64,000 bases of DNA from Bacillus_AD sp047238185 (GTDB lineage Bacteria; Bacillota; Bacilli; Bacillales; DSM-1321): contig NZ_JBDFMI010000001.1 in NCBI RefSeq assembly GCF_047238185.1, positions 1,984,001 to 2,048,000 of the forward strand. Reading direction: 5' to 3'. Positions 18,047-26,788 of this stretch are shown here, one piece after another. Under the pieces are notes generated by a model that saw only the letters and a list, made by a program, of their open reading frames with translations, was not told the DNA's origin and made no database searches. Position numbers and translations under genes: made by a program. Within the stretch, counting starts at the first letter, position 1, and each line of letters starts with the position of its first letter.

Positions 18047-19148
18047 TTTCCCCATCCTTAACCCCTATGATTTGCAGAAAATAGGCAGGCACCTTCATCT
18101 ATGGCCGCAGCAAGGCAGGGCGCATATGGTCACACACACCTTTTCCGCATCAATGTTAACCTGATTATAGTATATCACTATTATTTATAGATTGAAAATT
18201 TCTACTATTATATGTTCGTAAAAAGTCATTTGACAATTGGAAAAAAGTGTGTTTTCAATATTACTTGTTAATATTCATTAAGGCACCATACAAAAAAGTG
18301 CCAGATCCTTAGAACTTTGCTAAGACTTCTGGCACTGAGTTATTTACCGAATTCTCAATCCGCATTTTCAATACTCGTCATTTTTCACTGCCCATCCCTA
18401 GTTGGGCAGCGTTTAGAGTAAGAAGAAAACAAATGATCTTAAAAAGGTTTTGATTGTATAAAAATAAGAACTATAAAATGACATAGATGATGCATTCCTT
18501 TTGTGAATGACACCAAAAAACGTGACAATGAACTTTATGAGAAAAACGAGAAAAAAGATACGAAAGAAATTGTCATACTTTTGATTTCCAAAATATCGGT
18601 CTTTTTTGCTTTTAACTATACCAATTTTTCGTTGAGTTTCCGGCACTCGAATAAGGATGATTTAAAATAGGCAATTGGAAAGGATTGCAACCCGCATTCA
18701 TACTAAATTGGCATTTTTATCTTTCCAACAAAGGTAAAAGATTGACAACAACCATTGCCAAACATACCAGCCCCTTTTCGGGAAAGAGGCAAAACCGACA
18801 GTACAGCTGTATTTGTTGCAGTAGAGGCAGGTATTAGCGAATAAGAAAGATCAGCTATCATACAACAATAGTATAAATACCATTTATGGTTTTCCGAACT
18901 ATATCCAATTCTAAAACATCTAAGATTAGTTCCTCCATCATGTTGATTCGTACTAGTTAATCAAAAATATGAGGGAACTGAATTAGTTCCCCCATAGAAT
19001 AAAACGGCCATTTTTAGATGTAGATACTCGCCAATAGGATCCCACGTTCTTCTTTAATATAGTTGTTTATACAGCAGTAATCAACCTTCCGAAGATAGGA
19101 TGGGATAGCACAGACCGGTATATGTTCTAAAGTCACTTTATTGTTCTA
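18047..19148. other. Long gene-poor intergenic region
   Basis: About 1.1 kb without a supported gene. It contains the stem-loop at 18292-18336. A minus-strand open frame at 18413-18646 lacks a good ribosome binding site and known motifs and is not called. Confidence 0.45.
18292..18336 (-). terminator. Orphan stem-loop, terminator-like on the minus strand
   Basis: AGTGCCAGA (18297-18305) pairs perfectly with TCTGGCACT (18328-18336), with an inner CTTAG/CTAAG helix. On the minus strand it is followed by TTTTT. No gene ends just upstream, so it may end a small RNA or an unrecognised transcript. Confidence 0.6.
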
Positions 19149-19616
19149 CTAAGCTTGGAATACATCCTTCCATTCATCCCTCTTAGAGAGCAACTCACGG
19201 GCGAGTTCTTGCGCACCCTCTAAGCTGTGGCTTGCGGCCCACCCACATTGGACCTCATTGCAAGCAGGCACTTCTGTTGCGGCCAATACATCATTCAATG
19301 TCTTTTCTAATATATCCAGAATTTCGTCATAATTATCATGATTTATAACGGTGACATAAAAACCGGTCTGGCAGCCCATCGGACTTACATCTACAACTCG
19401 ATCGAAATGGTTGCGGATATTTTCAGCCATTAAATGTTCAAGCGAATGAAGAGCAGGCATTTCCATATGCTCTTTATTCGGTTGTTTAATGCGGAAATCA
19501 TATTTATGGATGACATCCCCATTTTGTCCTGCCTTAACACCCGCTAATCGGACAAAAGGCGCTTTTACTTTCGTGTGGTCAAGATTAAAGCTTTCTACAT
19601 TCATTTTTTCTGCCAT
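19149..19616 (-). CDS. luxS: S-ribosylhomocysteine lyase
   Basis: The 155-residue enzyme cleaves S-ribosylhomocysteine to homocysteine and DPD, the precursor of autoinducer-2, in the activated methyl cycle. The metal site is visible: HSLEH at residues 57-61 and the third ligand Cys in EVQCGWAASH near residue 124. The active-site Cys is in SPMGCQTGFYV near residue 82. The ATG at 19616 is chosen because AGGAG lies eight bases upstream; the ATG three codons earlier is too close to that site. It is a single gene, not linked to mtn or cysteine genes here. Confidence 0.96.
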   Translation of the reverse strand: MAEKMNVESFNLDHTKVKAPFVRLAGVKAGQNGDVIHKYDFRIKQPNKEHMEMPALHSLEHLMAENIRNHFDRVVDVSPMGCQTGFYVTVINHDNYDEILDILEKTLNDVLAATEVPACNEVQCGWAASHSLEGAQELARELLSKRDEWKDVFQA

Positions 19617-19719
19617 CTCATTCACTCCTACTCTCTTAATGTTAAAACTGATTATCTTGTGCCTACTATGTCATTCATCTAGTTCATTTTACTAAATATG
19701 TTTTTATTCATGGTGTATT

Positions 19720-21048
19720 TCACGAAATTTTCTTTCTTTTGACCATTTGATTGCCGTTACGGATTTTCGGATAACCAAACAGGATGGCGGCAATACCGCA
19801 AACCCCCAGCAAAATAGGATAAAAAGAATACGGCAGTATGCTTATAGGCGATATGGAGGCTAAACCGGAAGCAACTAATAATTGCCCTCCATATGGCACC
19901 AGTCCCTGGAAGCAGCTAGAAAAAATATCAAGTAGACTTGCAGATTTTTTAGGATCTATTTGATATTCATCTGCAATATTTTTCGCCAAAGGCCCCGTTA
20001 CAACGATTGATACAGTATTATTCGCAGTTGCAATGTCTATTACACTCACCAAGCCAGCGATTCCGAACTCAGCGCCTTTTTTTGATTTGACTCTACGAGC
20101 AATAAAGTTCAGGAGATAATCCAGGCCTCCATTGTGTTTAATGATTTCAACCATTCCGCCAATCAAAAGGGCAACGATCGCTAAATCCTCCATGCTAACG
20201 ACACCATCCGCTACCGCTTTAAAAAAACTAGTGAATGTATAAGAGCCATAACCAATTCCAACAATACCCGCAAAAATCGTTCCGCCGAATAGTACGATTA
20301 ACACATTTACCCCTGATAGTGCTGCAACTAATACGGCTACATATGGAATGATTTTTATAAACTCATAGGGGTGATCGCCAACGACGCTAGCTTGGTTACC
20401 TGTTGTGATGATTCCCAGTAGAATAGCCGTCAGGATGGCTCCCGGCAGAACAATGAAAAAATTCGCTTTGAATTTGTCTTTCATTTGTGCATTCTGCGTA
20501 CGGACAGCAGCAATGGTTGTATCAGAAATCATTGATAAATTATCCCCAAACATCGCTCCCCCGATAACGGTTGCCATCGCCAATGCCATTGGAATATCCG
20601 TTTGTTCTGCTATGCCGATTCCTATAGGCGCCAATGCTACAACGGTTCCCATCGAAGTCCCCATTGAAGTTGAAATAAAGCAACCAATAATAAATAGTCC
20701 AACGAGCAACATATTTTCCGGTAAAAATGACAGCCCAAAGTTCACGGTAGAATCAACCGCTCCCATTCCTTTAGCGACACCAGAAAAAGCACCGGCTAAA
20801 ATAAAAACCACACACATCAATAAAATATTTGGGTGCCCCGCACCTTTCGTGAAGATATCTACTTTTTTGGTAAAACTCTCTTTTCTGTTCATTAAAAGAG
20901 CCACTGCACTTGCAGTTATGATGGCAACACTCAAAGGCATATTTGAAAAATCTTGTGTGATAATGCCAGTCCCTATAAACAGAAGTACAAAAATGAGCAA
21001 TGGTATAAGAGCTAATAAGCTTCCTTGCTTTTTATTCTGATTTAACAT
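19720..21048 (-). CDS. NhaC-family Na+/H+ antiporter-like transporter
   Basis: The 442-residue product has about eleven membrane helices and the NhaC-family blocks FISTSMGTSMGTVVALAPIG, ATVIGGAMFGDNLSMISDTT and SVIDIATANNTVSIVVTGPL. Relatives include Na+/H+ antiporters and the malate/lactate antiporter MleN, so an organic-acid substrate is also possible. GAAGGGGG precedes the ATG at 21048. The gene follows the short-chain dehydrogenase by 40 bases on the same strand, so the two are probably co-transcribed and may handle one metabolite. Confidence 0.85.
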   Translation of the reverse strand: MLNQNKKQGSLLALIPLLIFVLLFIGTGIITQDFSNMPLSVAIITASAVALLMNRKESFTKKVDIFTKGAGHPNILLMCVVFILAGAFSGVAKGMGAVDSTVNFGLSFLPENMLLVGLFIIGCFISTSMGTSMGTVVALAPIGIGIAEQTDIPMALAMATVIGGAMFGDNLSMISDTTIAAVRTQNAQMKDKFKANFFIVLPGAILTAILLGIITTGNQASVVGDHPYEFIKIIPYVAVLVAALSGVNVLIVLFGGTIFAGIVGIGYGSYTFTSFFKAVADGVVSMEDLAIVALLIGGMVEIIKHNGGLDYLLNFIARRVKSKKGAEFGIAGLVSVIDIATANNTVSIVVTGPLAKNIADEYQIDPKKSASLLDIFSSCFQGLVPYGGQLLVASGLASISPISILPYSFYPILLGVCGIAAILFGYPKIRNGNQMVKRKKIS

Positions 21049-21088
21049 GCAACATCCCCCTTCTTCATCTGGCCACATTATGTAAATA

Positions 21089-21853
21089 TCAATTCATTGT
21101 CATCCCACCTGTTACATTAATCCCTTGACCTGTCATATAATCGGAATAGGCAGAAGCTAAAAAGATAACAACGTTGGCTATGTCTTGGGGATTGGCTGTT
21201 CTCCCTAATGGGATTTGCGAGTAATCCTCCTGTTTGATGGCCTCTGCATCCAAACCCCTTAACTCTCCTCCTATCACTCGTTCATTTCGTTTCATATCCG
21301 TCTCTACAATACCTGGGCAAACGGCATTTACATGAATCTGATCTTTCGCCAATTCCAATGCCATTACCTTAGTTAAACCTAGAACCGCATGCTTCGACGC
21401 AACATAGCTTCCCATCAAACGATAGCCATTTTTTCCAGCTTGAGAGGATATATTAATAATTTTCCCGCCATGGCCCTGGGCTTTCAATTCCTGTGCTACT
21501 CTCTGGCTGCAAAGATATACGCCTTTTGCATTTACATCCATTACCCGGTCCCAATCTTTTTCTTTACTATCAACCACATAATCCATTGTAGAAATGCCGG
21601 CATTGTTTACTAAAATATCTATTCGGCCAAAATACGATATAGTCTCTTTTACCAGTTCATCTATTTGATCGATTTTAGTCACATCAGCCTCAATATACAG
21701 AACACTTTCGTTAGATTGATCTGCAAGAACATCCAAATCTACAACGGCCACTTTCGCATTGCAATCTAACAAACTCTCTACAATCGCTTTCCCAATCCCA
21801 CGTGCTCCACCAGTTACAATTGCTACCTTTTCCGTTAAATCCATACTGAACAT
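21089..21853 (-). CDS. Short-chain dehydrogenase/reductase
   Basis: The 254-residue classical SDR has the NAD(P) motif TGGARGIG near residue 15, NNAG near residue 88, catalytic Ser in NISSQAG, and YVASK (Tyr and Lys). The acidic residue in AVVDLD after the second strand suggests NAD rather than NADP. The closest general types are sorbitol/acetoin/3-oxoacyl reductases; the substrate cannot be fixed. AGGAGG lies about ten bases before the ATG. The downstream antiporter gene suggests a catabolic pair. Confidence 0.85.
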   Translation of the reverse strand: MFSMDLTEKVAIVTGGARGIGKAIVESLLDCNAKVAVVDLDVLADQSNESVLYIEADVTKIDQIDELVKETISYFGRIDILVNNAGISTMDYVVDSKEKDWDRVMDVNAKGVYLCSQRVAQELKAQGHGGKIINISSQAGKNGYRLMGSYVASKHAVLGLTKVMALELAKDQIHVNAVCPGIVETDMKRNERVIGGELRGLDAEAIKQEDYSQIPLGRTANPQDIANVVIFLASAYSDYMTGQGINVTGGMTMN

Positions 21854-22018
21854 CCGTCGTTATCCTCCTAAACTGATATAAATACTTGGAATTATAAACA
21901 AAAAAATAAACGGCTAGTAAAATGTATTCTTTTACTCTATATAAATATGACAGAAAAGTCAAACAACTTATTGCGTATATTTGTCCCGATAAATGGGTTA
22001 ATGCAAATTCCGCCGAGA

Positions 22019-22086
22019 TTCACTCCCTTTCATGTACATGCCAAGTTTAAGAATACATTGAATAATGGCATGTACATGAAAGTGAA
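22019..22086. repeat. Long inverted repeat between SDR and nuclease-like genes
   Basis: TTTCATGTACATGCCA (22028-22043) and TGGCATGTACATGAAA (22066-22081) are perfect 16-base arms around a 22-base loop, with partly matching outer bases (TTCACT at 22019 and AGTGAA at 22081). There is no T-tract, so it is not a standard terminator. Confidence 0.75.
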
Positions 22087-22159
22087 TAAAGACCGAAAAC
22101 TCTCTTACTCCATGATATACCCATACATAATTAAAACTACAAATGATTCATCACTTAAC

Positions 22160-23302
22160 TTATATTGTTTCAAATCGGCTTTCATGTTCTTGAACTGCTT
22201 CTATATAGCCTCTGAATATCTCCAGAAAAGCATTCAGATATGTTTCATCCAATAATAATGAAAAATCAAAACTCGGCCGCTTATTTAACCGTCCCTCATC
22301 AATTAGTAGCCCAGGAATCTTTTCAAATTTCTGTTTCAATATCTGCTTTTCTTCAATCGTTTTGAATGGTTCCTTATAATATTGGAACTCTAGTTCAATA
22401 AGGGTTGTCTTATCGCTTTGATAAACAGAACACAGTTGATGGCTTGCTAGATGGCCGTCATATACAGGTAGGAAACTCCCATGAAAACGGCCTTTCCCCC
22501 ACCATATTCGACACCCCATTTTTTCGAATCCGCGAAGCAGGCGTCGAGAGACCTCCACTCCCTGCTCGCCACTAACAGTCTGTACATCCTCAAAGAAACG
22601 GATTTCATCCCATGTGCCTTTTTCAGGTCGCTTTGTTTGAACAATTTTGGACGTTCTACCCAATAAATTAGGAACTAGAGTTTTCAATCCATCCGATGAA
22701 ACATATTGTTTAATTTCAAGTCCTAATACCTCTGTTTCTGTCATCTGTTCATTAAGGAATTCTAGAATTCTCTGCAGGCTCAATGGAATTTCATCAGCCA
22801 CAAACATCAAACGGATTTTACCGACCTTCAAATGAGTAAATACATTATCCCAAAATATATCTGTTTTCTCTACATTGATGCCAAGCGCCTCCAAAGATAA
22901 TGTATTGCCGTTTTCTAATTGGGCTTCATAGCATTCTTTTAACGTATTTAACTCCCAATAGGCTGTCGCATTCGCTGCGTAATCCAGCATCTGTGCCACT
23001 ACTTCTCTACGTATCCTCGTGTCTGTTGCCCTCTTTATTTCCACAAATGTTGGAATAGCATCCTGATCGATAAAAAGATGGTCAAGATACCACTGATTAC
23101 TGCCATTCATTTCTGAAGGTACTCCCCTTTCCCTTGATACTAATATCCACTTTCTCGGATCAATTGGATTAATTTGATCACCCGCTAGAATAGTCGGATA
23201 CCGTTCAATCAGTTCTTGAAAGATATCTTCTGTGTCATAAGATTCCTCTTTCATTTCTATTAGATTATTTTGTTTATCTAACACAAAGATATTATTGGCC
23301 AC
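22160..23302 (-). CDS. Putative PD-(D/E)XK nuclease-fold protein
   Basis: The 380-residue product has a segment near residues 70-95 reading YLDHLFID and then PTFVEIKRATD: an Asp followed after a strand by E-x-K, the signature of the PD-(D/E)XK nuclease fold. It is followed by RREVVAQMLDYAAN, like the helix after the active site in NucS/RecB-type nucleases. The rest has no known domain that I recognise. It is a single gene with its own spacing on both sides. No partner methylase or helicase is adjacent. It could be a DNA repair or host-defence nuclease; function is inference. Confidence 0.65.
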   Translation of the reverse strand: MANNIFVLDKQNNLIEMKEESYDTEDIFQELIERYPTILAGDQINPIDPRKWILVSRERGVPSEMNGSNQWYLDHLFIDQDAIPTFVEIKRATDTRIRREVVAQMLDYAANATAYWELNTLKECYEAQLENGNTLSLEALGINVEKTDIFWDNVFTHLKVGKIRLMFVADEIPLSLQRILEFLNEQMTETEVLGLEIKQYVSSDGLKTLVPNLLGRTSKIVQTKRPEKGTWDEIRFFEDVQTVSGEQGVEVSRRLLRGFEKMGCRIWWGKGRFHGSFLPVYDGHLASHQLCSVYQSDKTTLIELEFQYYKEPFKTIEEKQILKQKFEKIPGLLIDEGRLNKRPSFDFSLLLDETYLNAFLEIFRGYIEAVQEHESRFETI

Positions 23303-23468
23303 GTCATTCCCTCCAAAATAGAATCAAAAATATCTACCGATTTTAACTAAAAACTACATGCGTTGTTTACATGGTGAATTGACTTTTTTGTGAATTATTA
23401 CACATATTATTATATCGTTCTTTATTCATTATTAAAAAAATAACACTACATAAAAGCAAGACAACCAA

Positions 23469-23509
23469 CAAAAAAGAGAACTTCCTAGCCGATTACCAAG
23501 AAATCCTCT
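23469..23509 (-). terminator. Terminator of the HelD-like gene
   Basis: On the minus strand AGAGGATTTCTTGG pairs imperfectly with CTAGGAAGTTCTCT and is followed by TTTTTT, a few bases after the stop codon. Confidence 0.65.
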
Positions 23510-23520
23510 TTTTATGCCTG

Positions 23521-25617
23521 CTATTTACTTTCATAATACTCTTTTGATATTCCTTGTATTAACGGGGATACTTCCCCAGAATAGAAAATCCGCAGTTCAT
23601 GGAGTGATCTTGTGCACCCTACATACAATAATTTTGCATCTTCCTTTGAATCCTTATAATGGCTTGCATCTACATCTATTAGTACCACAGCATCAAATTC
23701 CAATCCTTTAGCCAAATACACGGGCACTACTGAAATTCCGCCTTCGTATTTACGTTGATTCGCTTCAATAACATTCACATGGATCCCTGCTGTTAGCAAC
23801 TGTTCATGGATTGTCCGGCATTCGGCATCTGTTCTGCCGATGATTGCAATCGTCTTCACATTTCCTTTTTGCAAATCTTGAAGAACCTTTACGATTTCTG
23901 TAAACTGATCTTCCACAGAAATCACTTTCACTTTTTCGCCACTTCGAAAAACAGGTGTCGCTAAACCAACAGGAACTTCTGCATTCTTAATGACCTCATT
24001 GGCGAATTCGATAATTTCCTTTGTAGAACGGTAACTTCTAGTCAGTTCAAAATATCCTGTTTCATCAAATACCTCTTTAAAATCATTCCAGTCGTCAATG
24101 CCCTGATAATGATAGATTGCCTGAGATAAATCACCCAAAATGGTAAAAGAATGACCTAATGTCATCTCTTTCAATACGTAAATTTGGAATGGTGAAAAAT
24201 CTTGCGCTTCATCAATGACAACATGATGGAATTTCTGTTTCCCTTCAATTCCCGTTAGCTGATGATGAATATAGAGAAGAGGTGCTAAATCTTCAACATT
24301 CACTTCTTTTTTGCGCCCGTTTTTTTCTGTTTCTCGAACAAGTCCCTCCGGCAATACTTCTTTTATTTCTATCCCTTTCATAAGGGAAGTATAAAAAGAG
24401 ATAGGGCTCATTTTCGGCCAAAATTTCATATAGGCATTTAAGCGTTTGTTCGCTTCTTTTTTCAATCGTTTTTTCTCATTAGTTCCTTCAACCTTTTTAA
24501 GCTCTATCTCAATCCAACGCTTCATTCGGGCAATTAACCGTTCCCTGCGCTTCATTAATGGGTAATGCTTATAATCAACCAATAACCAATTCGTTATTTC
24601 GTCAACTGGGATGATTGCATTATTCCATAGTTCTAAATCATGTGGCGGGACTAACTGTTTTTCATATTGAACAATACTCTCTTTAATAAAAGACTGAAAC
24701 TGCACCGACCCTTTCATTTTGCCCAGTCTTACTTTATCATTGTCACAATCGATTGAAAAAGCTTCTTTCAATTTATCTTCCGGATGTTTTAATTTCACCG
24801 CATTATCCAATTGACTCAACGCCCATTCAGCGAACGTTGTTTGTTTAATATTGCCTACACCCAGTTCGGGTAGCACACCAGAAATATAATCCAAAAACAA
24901 ACTGTTTGGAGCGAAAATGATCATTCTGTCCGCTTGCAGCTGCTCACGATACTCATAAATTAAAAAAGCAAGGCGATGTAAAGCGACCGTTGTTTTCCCG
25001 CTCCCTGCAACCCCTTGAATCAATAGTGGCCGATTTTTCTCAGCCCTGATAATATCATTTTGCTCCGCTTGTATCGTTGAAACGATATCTTTTAATTTAT
25101 TATCTTTGTTTTCACCCAGGCGATATAGTAGAAAATCGTCCGTCAGTGATACATCTTCACTTCCTTTAACATATGTATCGACGACACGTTCCAGCTCTCT
25201 TTTCCGAATAGCCATATTTCTTTTTAAATGGACCTCGCCTTCAACCAATCCATCGGGCGATTGATAAAATGCTAAATCTTCACCTCCAGTGAAGGAATAA
25301 AACATACTGGCAACAGGTGCACGCCAATCAATCACGATCGGTTTCATCGTTTCCGCATCGGAAGCGCCTACTTTCCCAATATAGATCGGATTAGGCTCCA
25401 ATTGGCCATCCTCCTGGAAATCCAACCTCCCAAAATAAGGTTCTTGCACACCAATTCGTAAATTTTGCCGATCTAATTCCCGCATACTTTCAAGAATTTG
25501 CTCACTAAAATTATCTCCATGATAAACAGGAATCCGTTCTAACTTGTCTAATTGCTCATCCAGTGCCGATAAAACATCTTGTAACCGCTTAAATTCCGTT
25601 TCAAATATTGTGCTCAT
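23521..25617 (-). CDS. helD: HelD-like superfamily 1 NTPase (RNA polymerase recycling type)
   Basis: The 698-residue product begins with a coiled-coil arm (residues 1-50), followed by the HelD-typical block YFGRLDFQED and IVIDWRAPVASMFY. The NTPase core has Walker A QGVAGSGKTTVALHR near residue 202, Walker B VVIDEAQDFSPFQ and GDLSQAIYHYQG, and the late helicase motifs AKGLEFDAVVLIDVD and LLYVGCTRSLHEL. HelD proteins remove stalled RNA polymerase from nucleic acid. It is somewhat shorter than B. subtilis HelD (774 residues), so the name is by class. The ATG at 25617 is followed by no partner gene. Confidence 0.82.
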   Translation of the reverse strand: MSTIFETEFKRLQDVLSALDEQLDKLERIPVYHGDNFSEQILESMRELDRQNLRIGVQEPYFGRLDFQEDGQLEPNPIYIGKVGASDAETMKPIVIDWRAPVASMFYSFTGGEDLAFYQSPDGLVEGEVHLKRNMAIRKRELERVVDTYVKGSEDVSLTDDFLLYRLGENKDNKLKDIVSTIQAEQNDIIRAEKNRPLLIQGVAGSGKTTVALHRLAFLIYEYREQLQADRMIIFAPNSLFLDYISGVLPELGVGNIKQTTFAEWALSQLDNAVKLKHPEDKLKEAFSIDCDNDKVRLGKMKGSVQFQSFIKESIVQYEKQLVPPHDLELWNNAIIPVDEITNWLLVDYKHYPLMKRRERLIARMKRWIEIELKKVEGTNEKKRLKKEANKRLNAYMKFWPKMSPISFYTSLMKGIEIKEVLPEGLVRETEKNGRKKEVNVEDLAPLLYIHHQLTGIEGKQKFHHVVIDEAQDFSPFQIYVLKEMTLGHSFTILGDLSQAIYHYQGIDDWNDFKEVFDETGYFELTRSYRSTKEIIEFANEVIKNAEVPVGLATPVFRSGEKVKVISVEDQFTEIVKVLQDLQKGNVKTIAIIGRTDAECRTIHEQLLTAGIHVNVIEANQRKYEGGISVVPVYLAKGLEFDAVVLIDVDASHYKDSKEDAKLLYVGCTRSLHELRIFYSGEVSPLIQGISKEYYESK

Positions 25618-25996
25618 TTTGTGACAACCTCCTAACCGTTCGAAAAATTCAGTCGAATGTCGATTATATAAATTCTTTTTATATAAGTCAATAAAAACCT
25701 CGGTTTACAGAGAGAAATGGTTGTGCTGTTCTGCTTTACAACGAATATGGAAACTGTATATGTATATTCGTAAAATCTTAAGGACTCGGCATACGCAGAG
25801 AAAATCATTGCACCCACCTACATTTCCTGCGCAACCAATCTTATAATCTTTTCGATCCATTATTTCTTTTCCTTTACCATTTTCGAAAATCATACCATAA
25901 TCTAGATATTTAGTTTTCATTCTATAGAAATTCAAGCTACTATTCCCATACATTCTCCTTATCTTCAGACTTATCGTATTCAAAATCATCATTGAT
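25618..25996. other. Gene-free stretch upstream of helD
   Basis: No convincing gene. Minus-strand frames at 25632-25817 and 25705-26001 have no recognisable content and poor starts. Confidence 0.45.
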
Positions 25997-26140
25997 TTCA
26001 CTTTAGCATTTTCTTAGGATGATGCTTCAATTGGATGACTTCTTTATTCCTCTGATCAGCTTGTTATTTACATTATTCATATATAACTTATAAACCCCTG
26101 CTGCAATCAGCATAACTGAAAGAAGTGATGTTTTAACCAT
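25997..26140 (-). CDS. Possible small membrane peptide (47 residues)
   Basis: A 47-codon frame begins with ATG at 26140, preceded by AAGG about eight bases upstream. It encodes an N-terminal hydrophobic stretch (MVKTSLLSVMLIAAGVYKLY) and a strongly basic tail. It is too short to recognise and may be fortuitous. Confidence 0.3.
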
Positions 26141-26220
26141 TCTTATTACCTTAAAAACAGATTGCGTGATAGATAAATAATGTACAAATCATCATGTACA
26201 TTTTCTTCTTAAAAACACAT

Positions 26221-26262
26221 AAAAAAAGCTTATCCGGTGTAATTCTACACTAAATAAGCTGT
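26221..26262 (-). terminator. Terminator-like hairpin
   Basis: AGCTTAT and ATAAGCT enclose an inner GTGTA/TACAC helix, with TTTTTT after it on the minus strand. It lies 155 bases after the hmoA stop and is its likely terminator. Confidence 0.6.
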
Positions 26263-26417
26263 TTACAATCTGGTGAGCCTAATAACACTTCTATACTATA
26301 CTTCATACATGAAATACATCTGTCAGCTAGTGATTAGACATTACTCCAAGAAATAGCAGGGATTTAAAAGACAATTCATCTATTTTAACTGACTCCCTCC
26401 TAAACGCTACATTCCCT

Positions 26418-26723
26418 TTATGTACGAACTTCGTATGCTGCCACTTCGACATTCTTGATATATTCAGGTTTTTCCTGCCCTCTTTTTGCACGATGGCCTG
26501 CAATGTGCTCTGGACTCTTTTCCCATGCTTTCCAATGGGCTTCAGAAGCCCACCGAATCATAATAAGTACTTCCTCATCGCCTCGGCGCACTTTTTTCTC
26601 CATGACGGTTAGATCCATAAATCCTTCTTGCTTTGAAACGGGACTTCCCCCTTTACTAAACTTCTCAATAATGTGGTGCCCATTTCCTTCTGTTACTGTA
26701 AATCGCCTCATTTGAATAAACAT
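26418..26723 (-). CDS. hmoA: Heme-degrading monooxygenase, HmoA/IsdG family
   Basis: The product has about 101 residues with the antibiotic-biosynthesis monooxygenase ferredoxin-like fold. It matches the Bacillus HmoA pattern MFIQMRRFTVTEGNG, SKQEGFMDLTVMEKKVRRGD and MIRWASEAHWKAWEKSPEHI. The Trp of the heme pocket is in HWKAWEKS and the proximal His is in HIAGHRA. The enzyme opens heme to release iron. The ATG at 26723 is chosen because AAGGAAGAG lies just before it. A perfect Fur box lies 76 bases upstream, inside the end of besA, so iron repression is expected. Confidence 0.88.
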   Translation of the reverse strand: MFIQMRRFTVTEGNGHHIIEKFSKGGSPVSKQEGFMDLTVMEKKVRRGDEEVLIMIRWASEAHWKAWEKSPEHIAGHRAKRGQEKPEYIKNVEVAAYEVRT

Positions 26724-26788
26724 CGCTCTCTTCCTTTCTGTCATTCTTGTATCGTTTTATTTAGTTTACTCATGTAGTAGATAAAATG

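Noticed and set aside
18413..18646. Minus-strand frame of 77 codons
   Set aside because: It is basic and Phe-rich as expected from A+T-rich noncoding sequence, with no clear ribosome binding site.
20405..21040. Plus-strand open frame of 211 codons
   Set aside because: It is the antisense shadow of the NhaC-type transporter, whose hydrophobic codons create long open antisense frames.
25705..26001. Minus-strand frame of 98 codons between helD and hmoA
   Set aside because: No ribosome binding site at its first ATG, no recognisable domain and irregular composition.
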